NCBI GenBank assembly: GCA_021307315.1
Contig: JAJSPD010000032.1
Span: 62,001 to 126,000 of the forward strand
Reading direction: 5' to 3'
Source of the DNA: Bisporella sp. PMI_857
Taxonomy: Eukaryota > Ascomycota > Leotiomycetes > Helotiales > Helotiaceae
DNA length: 64,000 nucleotides
Each line of letters starts with the position of its first letter. Position 1 is the stretch's first letter. Made by a program: the position numbers and the translations under genes. Under the pieces are notes generated by a model. That model searched no databases, was not told the DNA's origin, and worked only from the letters and a program-made list of their open reading frames with translations. Positions 44,083 through 56,133 of the stretch are shown piece after piece.

Positions 44083-45024
44083 GGGAATTCAATCATATGA
44101 GGGGTTGGTTCTTTTTTATATATGGGGGTTGGAAAACAAATAGAACGAGTTTCAAGACTTCCTAGACTGGATTGCCAAGCGAACGGTTTAGCGTCATTTG
44201 CCTAGTCACCCATCAACTCTTTTGGAAATTGATTGATAATACATAGCGGCAAACTCAGGATACGATATAAGGATGTTCAAACTATCAATGAATAAATGGA
44301 CAGCCCTATCTCGGGCTATCACTGTAGTTTCAAGCATAAAATGGAACTTATACCCATGTCGGTCGATTTATCCTATAGATGAGGATCACAACAGAGCTAA
44401 TTGGCCGAGGCACGTCTTGCGGTGGTGATATATCATATGCATATTGGATATTATACATAAGGGGACTGTACATTGCTGAGAGACATGAATGTCGTGGGGC
44501 CACGTTCCAATTTCGCATAATCTTGAATGTGTCTAAACTGGCAAATATGGTACATTCTATGATGTGTTTGGCTGATACCTCAATCATGGAATCTACTCTC
44601 CTATACTCCTAGTGTGGCAGCTACTATTTGCAGCTTGACTCTTCCTGTATGATCTACCACCCCATCTTAGTCGCTTCTTAGGTCTGATTACGACCTGTGG
44701 TTCTCCTCACCAGCCTCCTATCAGCTACAAGGCGTAATGTATAGAAGCTGCTCCACGAGCTGCTCGACCCTCCTCTTCGGCAATATCGAGGACTGAGAAA
44801 GGTAGTCGTAAACTGAGCCATATAGCATATACCAGAATTAATTCTGTACCTTGCTCAATTCCGGTCTCTGAACCATAGCTTGATGGTATAGTTTTCCTGT
44901 GCGTCGAAATATAGTTGGTGCAGCTGTCATAAGTCTCGTACTTCTATGTGCTAACCTCGCGTTATTCTGTATCCCTGCGGAGTGAAATTCGTTTGTATCG
45001 TGCTTCAGATGCGTGTCCTTCTTT
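44083..45024. other. Intergenic region
   Basis: 942 nt upstream of the CCCH gene and downstream of the acyl-CoA-binding gene. No coding signal, repeat or RNA gene was seen. Confidence 0.5.
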
Positions 45025-46099
45025 TCATCTCGCTGGTAATATCATCCTCAAATATTCCCTCCCGATCTTGAGACCCTGCCTAACAAGATCCTCAAATCTC
45101 CTGTCTTTCCTTTTTCGCAGCCAAAGCAGCACCAGGCCAAGTAGAAATCCATCCACCAACGCATGCCTTACCACAAGCCACAGAAACCACGCAATCCAGC
45201 TCCCCAAGCTTCTACTCTTCCTCCCTTGCCACTCCCTCCCGGTATTAATCTGCTCTCTCAGCGCCGCAACCTCAGCAGTCATCTTCACCAGTGCCCGCTC
45301 GATACTCTTCCGCCACTTCCGTGTCTTGTTATCTTTCTTTTCGTCATCATACTCTTTCTCCTCCTCAAACTGCCCTAGCCTCCGTGCCGACTCGCGCTCC
45401 TCCTCATCGTCCTGGCTCATCGGACTCAGTACCCTCATCGGTCCCTCCGTCCCACTTTGTGGTTGCTGAAATTGCCGCGGCTGAGTTGTAAATGTAGAAA
45501 CCCTTCGACCTGGGGAAGATCCGGATGAGCTTGCGCTATTATTCTTAATTTGGTCCCAGACAAATTCTAGTTCTGCCACTAGTTCTCGCGCATCTCTATA
45601 TCCCAATTAGCCTCCTTCCTTTTGCCTCCATAAAAACTACAGAAAGAGCGACGTACGCAGTTGTACTAGCATATTTATGCATCGTCTCAATCAGCGCCTC
45701 GATATACCTCCTCTTTGCCTCTGTGCGACTCACCCCCCTCTGCGCATCCCACGCATCCCATTTGTCCCGTTCCCGCTTCAGATCATCGCCCTCTAGTCCG
45801 CCTGCTGAGCCGGAGTCGCCATCGCGGTAACTTGAAGGACGGGCCATGACGCCATCAACGTCGCCTTCCATTGCTTGTTTGTAGAGGCCATAGAGGCGAA
45901 GCCGGTCGGCCGGCGGTGGGCGTGAGGCGCCGGTTTTGGGGATCTTCTTGACAGTGTTGAGGGCATGGACGAATACTCGATCTGGGAGTTTCTTAGCCTC
46001 TCCTTTATACTTAACCCCCTTTGTAAAGCTTTCCGAGAAACAGAGATTCTGAGAGCGCAAATACATGATAGATATTCACATACCCACGGAGTCCGCCAT
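45025..46099 (-). CDS. Acyl-CoA-binding protein with C-terminal membrane anchor
   Basis: 303 residues from exons 46099-46084 (16 nt), 45981-45657 and 45595-45025, with introns of 102 and 61 nt. Residues 4-115 are an acyl-CoA-binding domain: DRVFVHALNTVKKIPKTGAS, then RLRLYGLYKQAMEGDVDGVM and KWDAWDAQRGVSRTEAKRRY. The lysine of the GLYKQA segment and the tryptophans that hold the CoA and acyl chain are present, although the loop between helices 3 and 4 is longer than usual. A glutamine/serine linker and a charged coiled-coil-like segment follow (WRKSIERALVKMTAEVAALR). One long hydrophobic stretch near the end (SWIAWFLWLVVRHALVDGFL and LLGLVLLWLRKRK) makes it membrane-anchored. The layout resembles ACBD5-type proteins that link ER and peroxisomes, a comparison, not a proof. 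Confidence 0.9.
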
Positions 46100-46878
46100 C
46101 GTATCTACGTATCTCCCTCAAGGCTCTTGTCTTGTTCAAGCAGCCCACTCTCCGTAACCGGTTTGATAGTATTGTTTCTAAGTATGCAAAATATTACAGC
46201 GACGACATAGGATAGTATCGAGGGGAATATCCTGAGAAAAGACGCGAAAGGAAAGATTTGTATTCAAAGATCGAAATTGGCTATCATGCGCTCAATGTTG
46301 ATTATTCGCGTGTGCTGCTGCCAGTGCCTCGGCGCAAGCATAGAAATCGACAGGGGGCGGTCGGGGAAGTGGGTCGGTTGTCTTGTGTCAGGCTTGGGGT
46401 ATGTAGCTTGACGTAAATTGTTAATGTTCTGCTATTAATGGTTTATTTTAGAGGAACATCAGGTGAAAAGGATTTCTGGTGATGAAAGATCTAACAGGAA
46501 AGTAATGTGTGGTTTTGCGAAGCAAGCATTGCATCTATTTCGTTGCACGGAGCGAATGTGAGCAAGCCACGACATGAGCAGTGATGTATTTGCATGAATC
46601 ATGCATATATAGCCATTCCCGACTGAGTCCCATATAGAAATTCGGATTTGTTTCTTCTTATAAAGGAAATTTTATGTAATATAGGCTCGGTTGTGGATTC
46701 TGCTCGACTATCTGCGCAGTTGCGGACAATTCAACAGGCTCTTAAGTCGACATAATAATCGTCGCAGAAGCCTTAACATACAGTATTCTGGGTATCATGA
46801 CAAAACTAACGCCGGCAATGCTACCCTTGTTGATCATTCCCAAATGCCCTGATAGCCTACAATTCATGATACATATTC
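46100..46878. other. Intergenic region
   Basis: 779 nt between two minus-strand genes. AT-rich, with no coding signal. Confidence 0.5.
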
Positions 46879-48327
46879 TCACTTCGACTGCTCCGTGCTG
46901 TGGACGCCATGACTTGCCAAAGCGGCTTGTTCTCTTTCTGCAAGCTCTTCCATCATCTTCTTTCTATCACCGTACAACTTCATCATCATGGGGCTGCTCA
47001 GCACTTTGCGAGCTGCCTCATTCCCTGCGTCTTTCTTTCCTTTCCCAGTGCCTGTCGCTAATAGCTTCTTCGTCTCACCGAGACCGGTCAGATATACACC
47101 TACGGTGAAAATTGGAAGCTTATCCTTCCCCTTTCTCACGTCCGCTGCATCGAGATAATCGATCCTAACACCAGGTGCTGCAATTGCTCTGCGTAAAAGT
47201 TCCTTATCGTTGACCTCTTTGATCAGTGCAACATCAACTTGATCTCCCTGTAGCTTCCACATTGGACTCTCAGGCAAGCCACGCTTTTCGTTCTCTATAA
47301 TATCCTTTCGCAAGGTCATTCCCCACAGGTCTTTTAGCCACTGCACAGCTTTATTAAACCCATTAGCGGGATCGGAAAGCACAACAGCGGCTATGTATGC
47401 CTCAAATACATCGCCCTCAATCTTGATCTGGTCTTTCTTCTCCAGTAGCGAAAATGGTCTATCTTTTGGCATCATAATGCGCTTCTCGAAACCGTATTGT
47501 TTGGCATATTCAGCTAACTGAATGTTTTTGACCAAGCGTTCTCTCATTTGGGAGGACTTTCCAGGGGTGTGTGCTGAGAAAGTCTTGGAAATGAGAAGAG
47601 TTGCAGTCAGTTCCATATAGATATCTCCTACCCATTCCAATCGCTCATAGCTCAGGTTTGCATAACCAGCAACTCCTTGATGAGTAAAGGCAGCCTTGGC
47701 AAGGAAGGGATCTAGCACTTCTGGAAGTTTTGGGAGCTTTTGAGGGATATCTGCCGAATTCCACCCTGTAAGCTGAAAGCCCGATAGCATACTGACATTA
47801 TGCTTGTTCACATTATCAGACTGCACTGACTGATTAGAAGGCTTTGTCTTTGTACTGGAAACAGGAGCTTCAAAGGTTGGGCTTGGGACACTGAAGCCAT
47901 TTCTCTGGGCGTGCTCCACTACTTTGGTTCGCACGCTGGAACTTTCATTGAAAAGCTCAGCCCCTAGGTCCCCAATGAATGCGTTCATCCCCTCGGCAGC
48001 GAGAGCAGCCTCTAAGTTCAAGCAAGCGCCAAGTAAAATGGATACGGCAGCTGACACAGCAGAAGGAAGCTCTCTTTTTGAAGCAGGTATTTTCAACAGA
48101 TTTGAAGTTTCATCCTGGTTATTGGACTATATAGAATATTAGCTCATGCCCACATCTCTGTGGGAAAAGAGACTCATATGAAATGAAGAATGTCGATTAA
48201 CAGTGATTTCGGGGAAACATACCTCGTGACCATTCTCGCTGGCTGTTTTGTATCTTTTGTGCTTAGATTCTTCCTTCTCAGAGGCATTTTCGGATTTTCT
48301 TTTATGCATGAAGAAGAGACCCTCCAT
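46879..48327 (-). CDS. Ribonuclease III with C-terminal dsRNA-binding domain (Rnt1/Pac1-like)
   Basis: Double-stranded-RNA endonuclease; fungal relatives process pre-rRNA, snRNA and snoRNA. 450 residues from exons 48327-48223 and 48126-46879, with a 96-nt intron. The N-terminus has a bipartite basic patch (HKRKSENASEKEESKHKR), a likely nuclear signal. A helical N-terminal domain of about 100 residues precedes the RNase III domain. The signature is LSYERLEWVGDIYMELTATL (ERLEF-x-GD type, with Glu and Asp for metal binding), and the second catalytic pair lies in EGDVFEAYIAAVVLSD. The dsRNA-binding domain follows (TVGVYLTGLGETKKLLATGT, then KKDAGNEAARKVL). Only one RNase III domain is present, so it is not Dicer. 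Assignment as the single Rnt1/Pac1-type enzyme is likely; mitochondrial RNase III-fold ribosomal proteins are a less likely alternative because they lack these residues. Confidence 0.9.
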
Positions 48328-48724
48328 TTTGTTAAGAAAGCACTGTTGTCATAAATATGCGTATGGACACTTGACCAGTGACTGCGTAGGGACTGAAGTA
48401 GATCATCAAAGTCAAGAAATAAAATGTAGAATACGAGGTTCAACCTTCTCGCAAGCTCGAAGGAGATACCTCGAAAGTAGCCTCGCCCCGACATGCCGCC
48501 GAGGGCTTGGACTCGGACGGACCAGAGAATTTTGATGGGGTGTCACATGACCCGGAAAACTTGGCGGTCTTGGAGATATTGTATCGGGTCGGAAGTTCTA
48601 TGTACCGTTTGGTGGCGACAGGGATATCGATGGACCCACTGCGCTTAGGTTCATGAATCTATCGCCAACGTTCACGACTGCACGCTTGCGACTCTTCCGA
48701 CTGTGCAGGCCAGCAATTCCACAA
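48328..48724. promoter_or_regulatory. Bidirectional promoter region
   Basis: 397 nt between the divergent RNase III gene (minus) and the mS33 gene (plus), so both promoters lie here. No clear TATA box or known motif was picked out. Confidence 0.45.
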
Positions 48725-49157
48725 ATGGCTGTCCCACGGGCTAGGGTTCTTGATTTAATAAAGGTATATATGTAAACAATGCATTTCTTGATCTACGACT
48801 AATCATATTAGGTCCAATGCAAGGTCTTCAACCACACATTCAACCCGGAAGGGCTTCGACTGGGAAATAAGATTCTGCGCCAACGTCTCAAGGGTCCTGT
48901 GATTGCCGAGTACTATCCACGGAAGATGTCTACATTGAAGGATCTGCGGAAGGCGTTCTCTGGACCTGATGGCTTTGAGGTTCCAATGGACGATCATGAG
49001 GAATGGGAGGAGAAGCACAAGATGTGGGTTTTGGGTTCCTTCGTACGAGTACCGGCGATACTAATGATGGAACAGTATAAAAGCAAGAGGAAAGGGTGCA
49101 CCAAAGAAGAAGCGGACAGCGGAAGAATCCAAGAAGTTCAAGGGCAAAAAGAAATAG
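48725..49157 (+). CDS. Mitochondrial small-subunit ribosomal protein mS33 (Rsm27)
   Basis: 110 residues from exons 48725-48763, 48812-49023 and 49076-49157, with introns of 48 and 52 nt. The protein begins MAVPRARVLDLIKVQCKVFN and continues with TFNPEGLRLGNKILRQRLKG, then AEYYPRKMSTLKDLRKAF, the conserved core of mS33. The basic C-terminus (KARGKGAPKKKRTAEESKKF) is reached only if intron 2 uses the GTGGGT donor at 49024; the unspliced frame runs on into non-homologous sequence. Length and basic tail fit the family. It acts in the mitoribosome small subunit and needs no cleaved presequence. Confidence 0.93.
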
Positions 49158-50505
49158 AAGACGGGCCTAGACGATGGCGGGACTGTATAATAAGCTGTAT
49201 ATGGAAGGCATTGCCGGCGTTTGGAAGATCAAGGAAGTATTTGGGTGTAACATGTTCATCAACTCAAAGAAAGTGTCTTCAAGGGAGAGCATGTAAAGTT
49301 TATATGGTGTCTCATGATATGTGAGATGCCTTCAGCTCACCGCTGGCCGTTTTGATTGATGTTATCCTAGCCACTTTAAAACAGTGGTTAAGTTTAATCA
49401 ATTATCACGGACTTGCCTCGAGATCCATCTATTGGGATTCCCTGTTGTGGTTTGCGCAATGTCGTTTTGGGAATACCTTTCATTTCTCTCTGCGCCTGCT
49501 ACCTATGCGAAGTATGAGAAACTTTGCCTTTTTAGTACTTGTGTAACTGTTTAATTTTCTTGCTAAAGGAACTTGTGTTTTTCCTCTACTGCGTTGCCCC
49601 ATCTACAATGACCAGACCTTCTATAGCAAATGCGCCAAGACGAGGAGCAGTGCCGCCGGAAGGATATCCAGTTTGCTCTTTCCTTTCTCAATTTTCACGG
49701 CAGCACCTTGATAAACATAACCTCGGCTCTCCCTTTTCTCTTTCCTTTTTACTATTATTATATAACAGCCAATCAAGTCCGTCAATCAGAATGAGCTGGC
49801 ATGAAACCAATCGCATTATTTTGCCGAAAGGTTTCCATACAAGGAAAAGGTGAAGATATACTTTTTCTGCCCTCGGAATGTCTAAATTATTTGAAAGAAG
49901 CTCTAGCTGAGATAGATATGTAGACGAATTTTACATCCCTGGAGTTGTAAATTCTCGCTCCAGCTCCTAAGATTAGCTTCGTTTACTTGCAAAAAGCGTG
50001 CTCATCCTACCCTTCAGGTAGCCTTTTTAAGGGTTAACAAGGCTGCTAAAGATCACGTTCAGATCTTTCCCGTAGGGTGCCTTTGTTATTGAATATCAGG
50101 TATTGCTTATACGCGCTGTTTATTGAATATGAATAAAGATAAGATGCAGCAGTATGCCTGGTTATCGCTCCCCAAACTATTTAATATCCCAAGAATCTTC
50201 CGCTCACACTCTCCTTCGACATTAAAATTCTCCTTACATGTCCGCCATACCACAACATTCTCTCCCCTGCACTGCACCCGAACGGCCGCTTTCAGGCGTG
50301 CTTTCCTCATCTACTGCTGACTGGAGCTACGACTCCTATCGATTTTTCCCCATCTTTGCCTTCTATTTGTAACCTTCCGACATCACCCACCATCTACTCT
50401 TCCACCTACGCGTCGAGATATTTACACCATCTTCTCTGGGGTTGAGCCCGTATCACCTCCACTCAATCATTATCTTCTACGAAGATTTTGGAGAAGATCA
50501 CGACC
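49158..50505. other. Intergenic region and leader of the PUF gene
   Basis: 1.35 kb. The last 200 nt before 50506 are pyrimidine-rich with TCCAC and CACC words, typical of a fungal 5' leader. No coding signal was seen. Confidence 0.5.
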
Positions 50506-53298
50506 ATGTCCGCCATGACCTCCACCGGTTCCCCTACCCTTCGCCGTTCAATCACCTGCAGAGGTGACTCGCAAGAGAATACATACTCTGATGATAAGAT
50601 GTGTCCTCGCCTGGTATGTATTCGCTCCTGGACTTGCCTGTCCTTGACCCCTGCCCTGGAACTCTTTAAGCACCGCAGTTGTTGTTCATACGGGCTCTGC
50701 TATTCACTACGCACCTCGTCGTGAGCATAACTGGTTACATACAGAACCATTATACATCTCTCAGCCTTGCACCTCAATGGTACCTTGATAGCTAACAGAC
50801 ATACACTCTTGCTGACAATCAATTACACAGGACGCCAACTCAATCAAACAGTCCGCCACCGCTCTTTCCACTTCCAAGTTTTGCAATCAAGCCCCCAAGG
50901 TCAGTTTCTTCTCCATTCACTATCCACAGAAGCATCTACTAACCATTACAGAAGATGAAGATCAGCCACGAATCGGCCTCTAACTCGTCCAACGAAGCAT
51001 CAAATCCAATGGACAAACTTCTTGCCAAGCTCTCAGAGCAAACTGCTGCCCTTTCGAAGCAGCACGAGGCTCTCAAGTCGACCGAGGATGTTTCCTACTC
51101 TCGCACGATCGAATATATCTCCTCTGCAACAAGCTCGGTTTCAGACACACCTGCCACTGCTGGCACTGCCGCTACGGGTCCTACAACGGGTACACCAAGT
51201 ATTGCTGGCGATAGGACTTCTGAGATAGATGTTGATGAGGTTCTTCGCCTCAAGGCCGAGCTCGAGGCTGCCAAGGGCAAGATTGCTCGCATGGACCAAG
51301 AACTTGCACAAAGTCGAATTACGAAACATACCATTGACCAAGCCATTGGTACTGTTTCAGAAGCTGATTTCTCGATGGGCCATGCATCTGAAGCCTCTGG
51401 TTATACCCAACAACAAGTTATCAATAGCAGCGGTCGGCCCCAGTATATCCGTGATAATTCCTGGGCAGGTCAGCAAGAGGATGATAACTCAGATACTAGC
51501 GATGCCCTCTCCGCCAGTGGGTTCAATCGAGCCAAAAATATTTGGTCCAACAACGGTGGCAAGCCAACCTTCGGTTCATCTCAGGCTATTGGTGCCTTCC
51601 AATCTTCGGAAGCAGCAACCTCATCTCACCTTATCAATCGCGGCTACACTCAACCTTTCGACCCGCAAATTCAATTTCCAGCTCCTGGAATCAACAATGA
51701 CCGTTTTATGCCAATGCCTGGAGACATCATGTTACCTCCAATTGGGCCTCGTCGAAACACAAACGGCAGTCGTTTCAGCACCCGAGCTCCAGGATCCAAT
51801 GTCTATGCTTCCAGCAACAGTTCGTTTGAGGGATTCACACCTATCTCAACCCCATATGGTTCTGTTGGTATTGGCGGTTCCATGAGCATGAACCTACCTA
51901 GTGGCTCGGCTGGTAACATGTCGAATGGCATACCAAGTGCTGGATATGCTGGATATCAACCTCAACCAATTGGTACCCCATTGTCTCCTCATGCACCTGA
52001 ATTTACTTCTAGCACAGGATGGAAGGACAATTCAGTAAGTAAAATTGCTGATTTGTCTTCTGCCTTGCCACTGACAGGAGTCCAGGCTGTTGCCACGGAG
52101 GGTCAGACATACTTGCCAACTACAGAGCCGCTCAACTATCGCCGCCTTCTTGACCGTACTGTTAACTGCAACTGGAAGTACATAGTCGACAAGATTGTCT
52201 GCAATAATGATCAACAAGCTTCTATATTCCTTCAGCAAAAGCTCAAGGTTGGCACAAGCGAGCAAAAGTATGATATTGTTGAAGCCATTGTTGCGCAGGC
52301 ATACCCATTGATGGTTAATCGCTTTGGTAACTTCTTGGTTCAGCGATGCTTCGAACATGGCACACCCGAGCAAGTTATCAAGATTGCTGAGGCCATCCGA
52401 GGAAACACCTTAAACCTTTCCATGGACGCTTTTGGTTGTCATGTTGTCCAGAAAGCTTTTGACTCAGTTCCAGAGGATTACAAGGCCATCATGGTTCACG
52501 AACTCCTCCGTCGAATTCCAGAAACAGTCATTCATCGATATGCATGCCACGTCTGGCAAAAGCTGTTTGAGCTTCGCTGGACCGAAACCCCTCCTCAGAT
52601 CATGAAGTATGTAAATGATGCTCTTCGTGGCATGTGGCATGAGGTTGCACTTGGCGAGACCGGTAGTTTGGTGGTTCAAAACATTTTTGAGAATTGCCTT
52701 GAAGAGGATAAGGTAAGGAATCCACATTTTTTTCCATTTCAAACTAACTTTCGTCTAGCGACCATGCATTGAAGAGGTCCTCGCAAGCATTGACATCGTT
52801 GCTCATGGCCAATTTGGCAATTGGTGCATCCAACATATATGTGAGCATGGTGCTCCAGCCGATCGCAGCCGTGCAATTGATCATGTTATCCGATATGCTT
52901 CCGAGTATAGTATGGATCAATTTGCCTCTAAAGTTGTCGAGAAGTGTCTCAAGATTGGTGGCGTTGACTTTCTTGGTCGCTACCTTGATCGAGTTTGCGA
53001 GGGTCGCCACGATCGTCCTCGTATTCCACTCATCGACATTGCTAGTGACCAATATGGCAACTACCTCATACAGTACATCTTGACTCACTCTAACCCTCAA
53101 CACCGAGAAATTGTTGCTCAGCATATTCGCAAGCATATGGTTTCTCTTCGTGGCTCTAAATTTGGCTCAAGAGTTGGTATGTTGTGCACTAATCCGGCCA
53201 TCCAGACTCGCCCTGGTCCAGGAGCTGGCACTGCCATCGGTCCTGCCAATCCACGTCTACCTCCAGCAAATCCTCGTTACCCTGGTGCGTATCGTTAA
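50506..53298 (+). CDS. PUF (Pumilio) family RNA-binding protein
   Basis: Binds 3' UTRs of target mRNAs and lowers their stability or translation. Exons are 50506-50613, 50831-50899, 50952-52034, 52086-52712 and 52759-53298; introns are 217, 52, 51 and 46 nt; 808 residues. All junctions are phase 0. The start at 50506 (MSAMTSTGSPTLRRSITCRG) is chosen because exons 1 and 2 join the main frame without stops. Residues 1-430 are serine/asparagine/glycine-rich with a short coiled coil (LRLKAELEAAKGKIARMDQE). PUF repeats then follow, recognisable as NRFGNFLVQRCFEHG, DAFGCHVVQKAFDSV, RYACHVWQKLFEL, GETGSLVVQNIFENC, GQFGNWCIQHICEHG, DQFASKVVEKCLKIG and DQYGNYLIQYILTHS, about eight in all. The tail is proline-rich (PANPRLPPANPRYPGAYR). 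The 51-nt intron at 52035 is a multiple of three and free of stops, so it may be retained. Confidence 0.93.
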
Positions 53299-54438
53299 TC
53301 ACCATCAAGAATTGGACGTATTGCTTCGCCTGCTTCGTCATCTTGCTGCTGTGTCTTGGTTCACCTACGATCTTACATGACACACCATATCATCGAACAG
53401 TGAGTCCTTTTATGAATCCTTAATTGTAAATGGTGTTTTATTTGGAAAGTTATGCTGACACCTGTTATTTGCAGACCATAACGATATGATATATTACATC
53501 GGGCTATGTACCCACCGTCTGCTTTTGGTCTCTCATATCTATGGATGTGTCGAATTGGCTCCTACATCCTACGAAAGTCGCCATAGGCCTCTGTATTGTC
53601 TACTTGTTGGTAAACACACCTTTCTTTTTCCTTCGAGTTACAGTTTGTTCATTTTGCGACAACATTTCCACAGACCTATTTCAAGATCACTGGTCATCCT
53701 AAGCGGAGACTCTTTTCATCGGCGGTTTGGACACATCATATTACAGCTTACGCAAGTTCTCCTGGAATAGTCATCGTAGCCTTTTGCTGGGCAGCCTTGT
53801 CTCATTTCAGTCTCGACTTGCTGCTATTATACTTCGTGTGGACATAAACTAGAATCCGTCTTTCTTTTGTCTCGCAGGGTGGAGGGGAAGACCCGCATCT
53901 ATTCTGCATTCTGGTAGAAGCTATTATGTGGAGGAGGCTTGATGCGTTTATGCAGATATGTTTCTTCGTCTCCATGTACGAAGGGAACACCACAACTTTG
54001 TTATATAGTCAGTCGTTACCGAATACAAGTTGCTACCATTATTTTGGACGTCCTGATCAATGTGATTTGTAAAATAACTCCAAATAAAAGATAAATTCTG
54101 AACCTACTGGCTCTCTGAGACCTGTCAATGTCCAACAGTAATTAAACGAGACTATCACTGGTCAATTCAAGGAACTCTCATATTGCTTGACAAGAAGACC
54201 AACATATCGGGCTCGGATTTTAATATTCACCTAAGCACAACCTACTTCTGAAGGAGACTCTCAACACATGAACACAATATCTAGAGCCCAGCTGAGGTGC
54301 CGACCAGACAGGGATATCTTTATTTGGTTGGTTGGAACCTACTAAAAGACACGCAGTCTAGTTCTTCCCGACAACATTTAAATTCCGAGGCACAATACGA
54401 AATATGATATTATATTTTACTAGTATCTCATACAAGAC
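53299..54438. other. Intergenic region
   Basis: 1.1 kb, the 3' side of the PUF gene. The end of the PUF gene may extend by another small exon. No conserved coding signal was found. Confidence 0.4.
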
Positions 54439-55397
54439 TTGACCATGTTAGGACACCGCAATATGTTAATAAGCTTCGCTTTAGGCAATAGTATGAGATC
54501 TGCGTTTTCTATGGAAGACGCATCATCACATGGTATCAGTAACAATGCTTTGGAAGAAGCAATCGACGAGGGCAGGTGGGACGACGGGCAACTTCCCGCG
54601 CGGGAAGGGGACATTGACCGAGTAACGTAGCTACTTTCTAAGCCCTAAACCGACGCAATACGCCGCCGAATTGCTGGTATGGCAGAACAGCTCTTCAAGC
54701 AGCTTGTGACGGATGGCACATGGAAATAATATTAATTCTTCTCGAGGCGGAGCTTATGTCAATTCCCCAGGTTGGGAAACCAACCTCGGACTTGTCTCGA
54801 ATTTGCTTGCTCGATGGGCAATCTTGAGATGGTAGAGGCTCTGCTTGCTGGGGGAGCCGACATCCATGTTCCTGTGGCGCGCTATAACGGCCGTACGGCG
54901 TTGCAGGCTGCTGCTGGTGGAGGCAATCTGGCTATTGTTGAGCGCCTTGTGGTAATGGCTGCCGACGTGAATGAGCCACCGGGCCATTACGGTGGAAGAA
55001 CGGCATTGCAGTAAACTCGGATGTGAACATTGTCAGGGCTCTTATACGCATGGGAGCGAAATCCAATGCGCCACCAAGCTGGTACAGAGGGTATACGGAA
55101 CTGCAGTATGCGGCTCTAGAAAATAAAGAAGATGTGGTGGAGGAGATGGTGAAGGCAGGGGCGCATGTTAACGCCGAAGCGAGGCATTTTGATGGTGCGA
55201 TGGTCTTATATGCGGCGGCTCAGAACGGCCATTTCGGGATTGTGGGAAAGCATTTGGAAGCTGGCGTGGATGTGGATGCCGTGACAGGGGATAACAATCA
55301 GACAGCAATACAAGTGGCGGGAATGAATGATAATAGGGAGGTTGTGAGTATTTTGAGAGCTACTGGCGCAAGAAGTATCTGGAGTGGTGATAGTTGA
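54439..55397 (+). pseudogene. Decayed ankyrin-repeat gene
   Basis: Ankyrin repeats are plain in two frames: 54772-55014 (LEFACSMGNLEMVEALLAGG, NGRTALQAAAGGGNLAIVER) and 55023-55397 (VVEEMVKAGAHVNAEARHFD, YAAAQNGHFGIVGKHLEAGV). The first ends in TAA after GGRTALQ and the second frame resumes a few bases later in the middle of a repeat, so a frameshift or deletion lies at about 55012-55022. A third fragment at 54439-54630 precedes it, with several stops between. No start or upstream domain survives. It may be the 3' remnant of a larger ankyrin protein. Confidence 0.75.
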
Positions 55398-55770
55398 GAT
55401 AATAAAGGGTTCTGAACGTGGAATGATAAGGAGTCTTTAGTTGGCTATCTTAAGTCGACAAGTGGGCAATTCAATAAAGATGTTGCTCTTTGAGCGAACG
55501 GCTTTTGTGCGTTTCTGAAAAGTCTATGACAGGCAGTATTGACGCTTACCTGGAGTATGAAGAAGCCAAGGACGGGAAGCTAAACCAGTTGTTGCTACAT
55601 GACCAAGATCATACCAAATATGGCTTCACAAAAGTCATATGATTTTCTAGTTTTGTTTAGAGACTGTATTTTGCTTCTATACTATTTCTAAAAGTCGGCA
55701 CACGAAAGTATTTACGCCTGTCGTTGCTCTACGATCATTTATCAAGGCCTCAGTCATATAGTCATCGGTT

Positions 55771-56133
55771 CTATTCAAGATTAACTGTGTTATGAATGCC
55801 ACTCACTTTAGACCTATCTACATCATCTTTGTCGAACTTATTGTCGCCAAGGACGACAAAACAGCTTACCCACTTGGTGTCCTCCTCAACGGATCGTTCA
55901 TCTATGACAAGAGAATTACGATTTGAAGGTGCGTCGAGCGGTACGAGGTGCTCTTTAAAGATCTTGACGGGATCTGTGACGTCCTTGTCCACGAGGGGTG
56001 AGGTGAATGGGGCTACTAGCGTCCCCGAAGGGCTAGTGATGCACCCTAATGACTCTTGATCTTTCGAGGCTATGATACGAGGAACCAACGGGGCACCGTT
56101 GATATTCTTCGACACGGGCAAGGAAAATATCAA
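55771..56133 (-). pseudogene. Fragment of an unassigned protein
   Basis: A 120-codon frame with protein-like segments (IFKEHLVPLDAPSNRNSLVI, then DERSVEEDTKW and CFVVLGDNKFDKDDVDRSK). A GTGAGT donor follows the last segment but no good downstream exon was found, and upstream the frame closes quickly. I could not name the family. It lies in a stretch with other relics, so it is probably a remnant. Confidence 0.35.

Noticed and set aside
44948..45469. 173-codon plus-strand frame opposite the acyl-CoA-binding gene
   Set aside because: Antisense of a clear conserved gene; serine/arginine-rich composition follows from the opposite strand.
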